Of a stretch of DNA of 16,009 nucleotides, positions 13,485 to 16,009 are shown in pieces. The first letter of the stretch is position 1. Each line of letters starts with the position of its first letter. Under the pieces are notes generated by a model. That model made no database searches, was not told the DNA's origin, and was given only the letters and a program-made list of their open reading frames with translations. Origin of the DNA: Candidatus Bathyarchaeota archaeon ex4484_135 (GTDB lineage: Archaea > Thermoproteota > Bathyarchaeia > EX4484-135); NCBI GenBank assembly GCA_002255025.1, contig NJEJ01000004.1, positions 1 through 16,009 on the forward strand. The letters run 5' to 3'. Made by a program: the position numbers and the translations under genes.

Positions 13485-13898
13485 TTGCCGAGCCGGTCGG
13501 GCATTGAATATGAGAGGAAGCTGGTGAGGGAGGCCTGGGAGAAAGGCTTTTTCGCCATCCGATCTGCTGGCTCTGGCTCGGGGACATCTGCTTACCCCAA
13601 GCCGGACCTCCTCATCTTCAGGCCCAGCGGCGTGGTAGACGTGATTCAGGTAAAGACGACAGGCAGGAACAACCTAAGATTCGGGCCAGATGCGTGGAGG
13701 GACGAGGCCCTGACGGCCAAGAGGCTCAGGGCCTTAGGCTTCAAGGTCCGGACGTGGTTGAGCCTTAGGATAAGGAGGGCCGGGAGGTCAAGGAGGGCTT
13801 TTATAAGGATCGACGGTCATGAGGAGGACATATTAGTGATCAAATATGACCCCAAGAGAGGCAGGCTTTACTATCGCTGGGAGCAGCGAGGTCCATAA
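13485..13898 (+). CDS. hjc: Hjc-type Holliday junction resolvase, with Glu-to-Gln change at the metal site
   Basis: Archaeal Hjc cuts four-way junctions symmetrically as a dimer with a PD-(D/E)XK fold. 137 aa from TTG 13485, normal length. Against the Pyrococcus enzyme as I recall it, the segment GIEYERKLVREAWEKGFFAI (6-25) gives catalytic Glu10 (E9 equivalent), followed by R26-S-A-G-S-G. KPDLLIF gives Asp41 (D33). VIQVKTT supplies Gln55 and Lys57 where the family has Glu and Lys (E46, K48). That Glu normally helps hold magnesium, so activity may be reduced, or this may be a structural or divergent paralogue; one base (GAG to CAG) separates the two. The downstream strand pattern is kept and the C-terminus is basic. 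It is in one transcript with the tyrosine recombinase. Confidence 0.85.
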   Translation: MPSRSGIEYERKLVREAWEKGFFAIRSAGSGSGTSAYPKPDLLIFRPSGVVDVIQVKTTGRNNLRFGPDAWRDEALTAKRLRALGFKVRTWLSLRIRRAGRSRRAFIRIDGHEEDILVIKYDPKRGRLYYRWEQRGP

Positions 13899-13915
13899 AA
13901 GGAGGGGGACCTCCT
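13896..13915 (-). terminator. hairpin terminator of the winged-helix gene
   Basis: AGGAGG (13900-13905) and CCTCCT (13910-13915) form a perfect 6-bp stem with a 4-nt loop between the convergent hjc and winged-helix genes. On the minus strand it is followed by TTTTA, an intrinsic-terminator layout about 13 nt after that gene's stop. On the plus strand no T-run follows. Oligo-T alone can end archaeal transcripts, so the stem may be incidental. Confidence 0.5.
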
Positions 13916-13928
13916 GGGGAGGCGTGGC

Positions 13929-14186
13929 TCAGGCCGAGTCAGGCATCATTATCTTCACTATCCTCCTCTTCTCCAGCCTCTTTATGGCATCTAAGAACTC
14001 GCTGCGTTTGTGCCCATCTGCCTCAAGCCTCTCTAACATATCCTTTATCCTGGCCCTGCCCCGGCCCTTAATGTCATTCCTCAAGAACTCCAGTACTGTC
14101 CTCTCTACCCTGCCGCACTTCCATGTGGTGTCCCTAATCAGCACTACTATTCCCTCTAGTAATCTACGCCTCTCGCCCCTTGCCAC
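13929..14186 (-). CDS. small winged-helix-like protein, possible autoregulator
   Basis: 85 aa, basic, no family recognised. From about residue 28 it reads as three helices and a strand pair: VERTVLEFLRND, GRARIKDMLERLEADG and KRSEFLDAIKRLEKRRIVKIM. This fits a minimal winged helix-turn-helix, the last helix being followed by a short hydrophobic strand. GTG 14186 has an AGGGGAGAGG ribosome-binding site directly before it. A TATA box (GATTATAAGC on this strand, 14218-14227) lies about 36 bp upstream and a TTTCAC/GTGAAA inverted repeat sits just behind it, where a repressor could block TFB/TBP. It converges on hjc and diverges from the rhomboid gene. The DNA-binding call is from helix pattern only. 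Confidence 0.65.
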   Translation of the reverse strand: MARGERRRLLEGIVVLIRDTTWKCGRVERTVLEFLRNDIKGRGRARIKDMLERLEADGHKRSEFLDAIKRLEKRRIVKIMMPDSA

Positions 14187-14217
14187 CCTCTCCCCTGAAC
14201 TTTTGGTACCAAGTATT

Positions 14218-14249
14218 GCTTATAATCTTTTTTCACCGTTGTAGTGAAA
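14218..14249 (-). promoter_or_regulatory. promoter and operator-like inverted repeat of the winged-helix gene
   Basis: The TATA element is at 14218-14227 (GATTATAAGC on the coding strand). Immediately upstream of it lie TTTCAC (14231-14236) and GTGAAA (14244-14249), a perfect 6-bp inverted repeat with a 7-bp spacer, overlapping where the TFB-recognition element would be. The region is strikingly AT-rich compared with the rest of the window. Confidence 0.5.
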
Positions 14250-14311
14250 TCAGGGAAAAAGTAAGAGGCACAAGACTTTAATGCCATAGCGGGCCGGAAG
14301 ATGAGGAAGCC

Positions 14312-15010
14312 ATGTTCCCGATAAGAGACATAAATCCGGTCTCAAGGCCACCCCTCATGACGAGAATGCTACTGCTCATCAACATGGCCTTCTTCGCCCC
14401 GGTGTTCTGGGCTCTCGTCACAGGGAATGACGTCCTTTATGCGTACCTCATGACCTCCTTAGGACTGATACCCCATAGGCTTCTCGCCCTCCAAGACCTC
14501 TATACCCTCGTGACCTCCATGTTCACACACGCGGACCTGCTCCACATAATAGGGAACATGCTGTACCTCCACATCTTCGGGGACAACGTCGAGGATGTGC
14601 TCGGTAGGGCACGTTTCGTAATCTTCTACTTCCTCTGTGGTTTTGCCGCTGCTTTCACCCACGTCCTCATGTGTTCTCTGACGGGCGTGGGCCTCGACAT
14701 ACCGATAGTCGGGGCCTCGGGTGCCATATCTGGCATACTCGGGGCTTACGTAGTCTTCTTCCCGAGGGCACGGATACTGACCTTCGTCAGTTACCAACCT
14801 TACCCGATACAGGTCAAGGCGGTCTATTACATAATGGTGTGGTTCATCTACCAAGCCGTATGGGCAATGGCTGTCCTGACCATGGGTCTCCAGGTCTCCG
14901 TGGCCTTCTGGGCCCATATAGGAGGTTTCCTAGCCGGCCTCTTCTTCGGTTTCCTCTTCAAGGAGGGAGTAAGGCTCAGGGCCCAGGAGAGGGCTTGGAT
15001 AGGGTGGTGA
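14312..15010 (+). CDS. rhomboid-family intramembrane serine protease
   Basis: A membrane protein of 232 aa with about six or seven hydrophobic spans that cleaves substrates inside the bilayer. The catalytic dyad is visible: Ser136 in VGASGAISGILGAY (133-146) and His202 in FWAHIGGFLAGLFFGF (199-214). The oxyanion/HxxxN motif is in FTHADLLHIIGNMLYLHIFG (71-90; H78, N82). The C-terminus is basic (KEGVRLRAQERAW), as expected for a cytosolic tail. ATG 14312 has GAGG 5 nt upstream. The signal peptidase gene starts 3 bp after its stop, so the two membrane proteases are translated from one message. The natural substrate cannot be told. Confidence 0.93.
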   Translation: MFPIRDINPVSRPPLMTRMLLLINMAFFAPVFWALVTGNDVLYAYLMTSLGLIPHRLLALQDLYTLVTSMFTHADLLHIIGNMLYLHIFGDNVEDVLGRARFVIFYFLCGFAAAFTHVLMCSLTGVGLDIPIVGASGAISGILGAYVVFFPRARILTFVSYQPYPIQVKAVYYIMVWFIYQAVWAMAVLTMGLQVSVAFWAHIGGFLAGLFFGFLFKEGVRLRAQERAWIGW

Positions 15011-15013
15011 AAG

Positions 15014-15535
15014 TTGGGCTACAAGCAGCTCGTGATAGTCCTGAGCCCAGTAATAGGAGCCCTATTGCTCTGGTCGATCCTGGCACTGGCCCTGGGCATA
15101 TCTCACCCGTTCTACATAGTCGAGGGGAGGAGCATGGAGCCCACTCTCCACGACGGAGACCTAGTGGTGGTCAGGAAGGCCGACGTGAAGGACGTGAAAA
15201 TAGGAGACATCATAGTCTTCTACGAGCCTAAGACGAGGTCCAAGATCATAATCCACAGGGTCATAGGCCGGGTGGAGGTAAGAGGACAGGTGTTCCTCAG
15301 GACCAAGGGCGATAATAACAGCAAACCGGATCCCTGGCTCGTTTCAGACGAGGACCTCATAGGGGTGGTGGTAGGTGGCTCAAGGCCCTTCAGGCTGCCG
15401 TTCGTGGGAAAGGCCATTCTGTTCTTGAGGAGCCCGATCGGCCTTTTCCTCCTGACCGCCCTATATGTGTTCTTCATTTACGAGGTGTTCAAGAAAGAAG
15501 GGGGTGCGGGGCGTGGTGAAGGGGTACGTGGGTAA
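15014..15535 (+). CDS. signal peptidase I, archaeal Sec11-like
   Basis: Removes signal peptides from secreted proteins at the outer face of the membrane. 173 aa from TTG 15014. One N-terminal span (about 5-28) is followed by YIVEGRSMEPTLHDGDLVVV (34-53) with nucleophile Ser40. Then KIIIHRVIGRV carries His81, in place of the bacterial Lys, so it is the ER/archaeal Ser-His-Asp type. LRTKGDNNSKPDPWLV (95-110) holds the acidic residues (D100, D106 or D112 as the third partner). A second hydrophobic span near the C-terminus (about 138-158, PIGLFLLTALYVFFIYEVF) gives two membrane anchors. It is tightly packed after the rhomboid gene and overlaps the AOR start by about 23 nt. Confidence 0.93.
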   Translation: MGYKQLVIVLSPVIGALLLWSILALALGISHPFYIVEGRSMEPTLHDGDLVVVRKADVKDVKIGDIIVFYEPKTRSKIIIHRVIGRVEVRGQVFLRTKGDNNSKPDPWLVSDEDLIGVVVGGSRPFRLPFVGKAILFLRSPIGLFLLTALYVFFIYEVFKKEGGAGRGEGVRG

Positions 15536-16009
15536 GGCCCTGGCGGTGGACTTATCAAAAGGCAAGACAGCCGTAAGGGAGCTGGACGAAGGGCTCCTGA
15601 GGAAGCTAGTAGGCGGGAAGGGGCTCGGTGCCTGGTTCCTCCTGAACGACCTCAAGCCTGGGATTGACCCGCTGGGGCCGGAGAACGAGATAATCTTCTT
15701 GACGGGGCCAGCGACGGGAACTCTCATACCGGGCTCGACGAAGACGGCCTGTGTTTTCAAGTCCCCGCTCACAGGCATATGGGGCGAGAGCTATTGCAGT
15801 GGTTCCCTGGGACCTGAGATAAAGGCCGCTGGTTTCGACGCGGTCATCATAACCGGGAGGGCTGAGGAGCCCGTTATACTCGTGGTTGAGGACGGCAGGG
15901 CCGAGCTCAGGCCCGCTAAGGACTTCTGGGGCCTAGATGCCTTTGAGGCCGAGGACGCCATAAAGGAGGAGTTGGGCAAGGAGTTCGAGGTAGCCTGTAT
16001 AGGTCCTGC
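15513..16009 (+). CDS. aldehyde ferredoxin oxidoreductase family, N-terminal part (3' partial)
   Basis: Tungsten- or molybdopterin-dependent AOR-family enzymes oxidise aldehydes to acids with ferredoxin. About 165 residues are visible, covering the N-terminal pterin-binding domain: VGKALAVDLSKGK, KLVGGKGLGAWFLLNDLKPG, IIFLTGPATGTLIPGS, FKSPLTGIWGESYCSGSLGP and EIKAAGFDAVIITGRAEEPV. These correspond well to the family's opening domain. The 4Fe-4S-binding and second and third domains lie beyond the window, so the substrate class (AOR, FOR, GAPOR or WOR) cannot be decided. The start is GTG 15513 or the next codon GTG 15516, with a GGGGGTG run upstream. It begins inside the signal peptidase gene, so it is in the same transcript. 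Confidence 0.9.
   Translation, partial: MVKGYVGKALAVDLSKGKTAVRELDEGLLRKLVGGKGLGAWFLLNDLKPGIDPLGPENEIIFLTGPATGTLIPGSTKTACVFKSPLTGIWGESYCSGSLGPEIKAAGFDAVIITGRAEEPVILVVEDGRAELRPAKDFWGLDAFEAEDAIKEELGKEFEVACIGP

Noticed and set aside
12441..13898. Integrated provirus or plasmid carrying the recombinase
   Set aside because: No tRNA, att-like direct repeats, capsid or replication genes nearby. Codon style matches the neighbours.
1..16009. CRISPR array, insertion sequence, rRNA or tRNA gene
   Set aside because: No spaced repeat series, transposase, terminal inverted repeats or cloverleaf-like segments were found on reading both strands.

Overview
The window reads as a densely packed chromosomal segment of a GC-rich archaeon, most likely a thermophile of the TACK type (Crenarchaeota, Korarchaeota or relatives). 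The species cannot be named from the sequence. The archaeal markers are DNA topoisomerase VI, the KEOPS subunit Cgi121, a Hjc-type resolvase, ribosomal proteins S13-S4-S11 in archaeal order, a Sec11-like signal peptidase, a C/D box guide RNA, and TATA boxes about 27 bp ahead of leaderless start codons. Codon use leans strongly to AGG (Arg) and ATA (Ile). GTG and TTG starts are frequent.

Layout. 1-2906 (+): topoisomerase VI B then A. The B gene is split into two frames by a perfect 26-bp tandem duplication at 513-564. An unannotated 46-codon acidic ORF lies on the minus strand between B and A and appears to share one symmetric TATA box with the A gene. 2928-6161 (-): Cgi121, SfsA (with an extra C-terminal domain), methenyl-H4MPT cyclohydrolase (Mch) and an unknown helical protein. 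6229-6762 (+): a MazG-like pyrophosphohydrolase and a 59-aa ribbon-helix-helix protein. 6774-8485 (-): a Mrp/NBP35 ATPase overlapping a metallo-beta-lactamase-fold protein of the pterin-synthase-like family. 8539-8587 (-): a C/D box sRNA with ideal 12-nt spacing. 8691-10007 (-): an unrecognised PD-(D/E)XK-type nuclease candidate. 10108-10902 (+): a CooC-like nickel-insertion ATPase. 10956-12362 (+): S13, S4, S11. 12498-13898 (+): a tyrosine recombinase and a Hjc homologue with a changed catalytic residue. 13929-14186 (-): a small winged-helix-like protein with an operator-like palindrome at its promoter. 14312-16009 (+): a rhomboid protease, signal peptidase I and the start of an aldehyde ferredoxin oxidoreductase.

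How the genes fit together. Topo VI, recombinase, resolvase and ribosomal proteins are core information processing. Mch, the pterin-synthase-like MBL protein, the CooC-like ATPase and the AOR suggest anaerobic C1 metabolism based on tetrahydromethanopterin, possibly with a CO dehydrogenase encoded elsewhere. No provirus, insertion sequence, CRISPR array, rRNA or tRNA gene was seen. The points most worth a second look are the split Topo VI B gene, the hidden small ORF with its shared TATA box, the guide RNA, the Glu-to-Gln change in Hjc and the unnamed nuclease.
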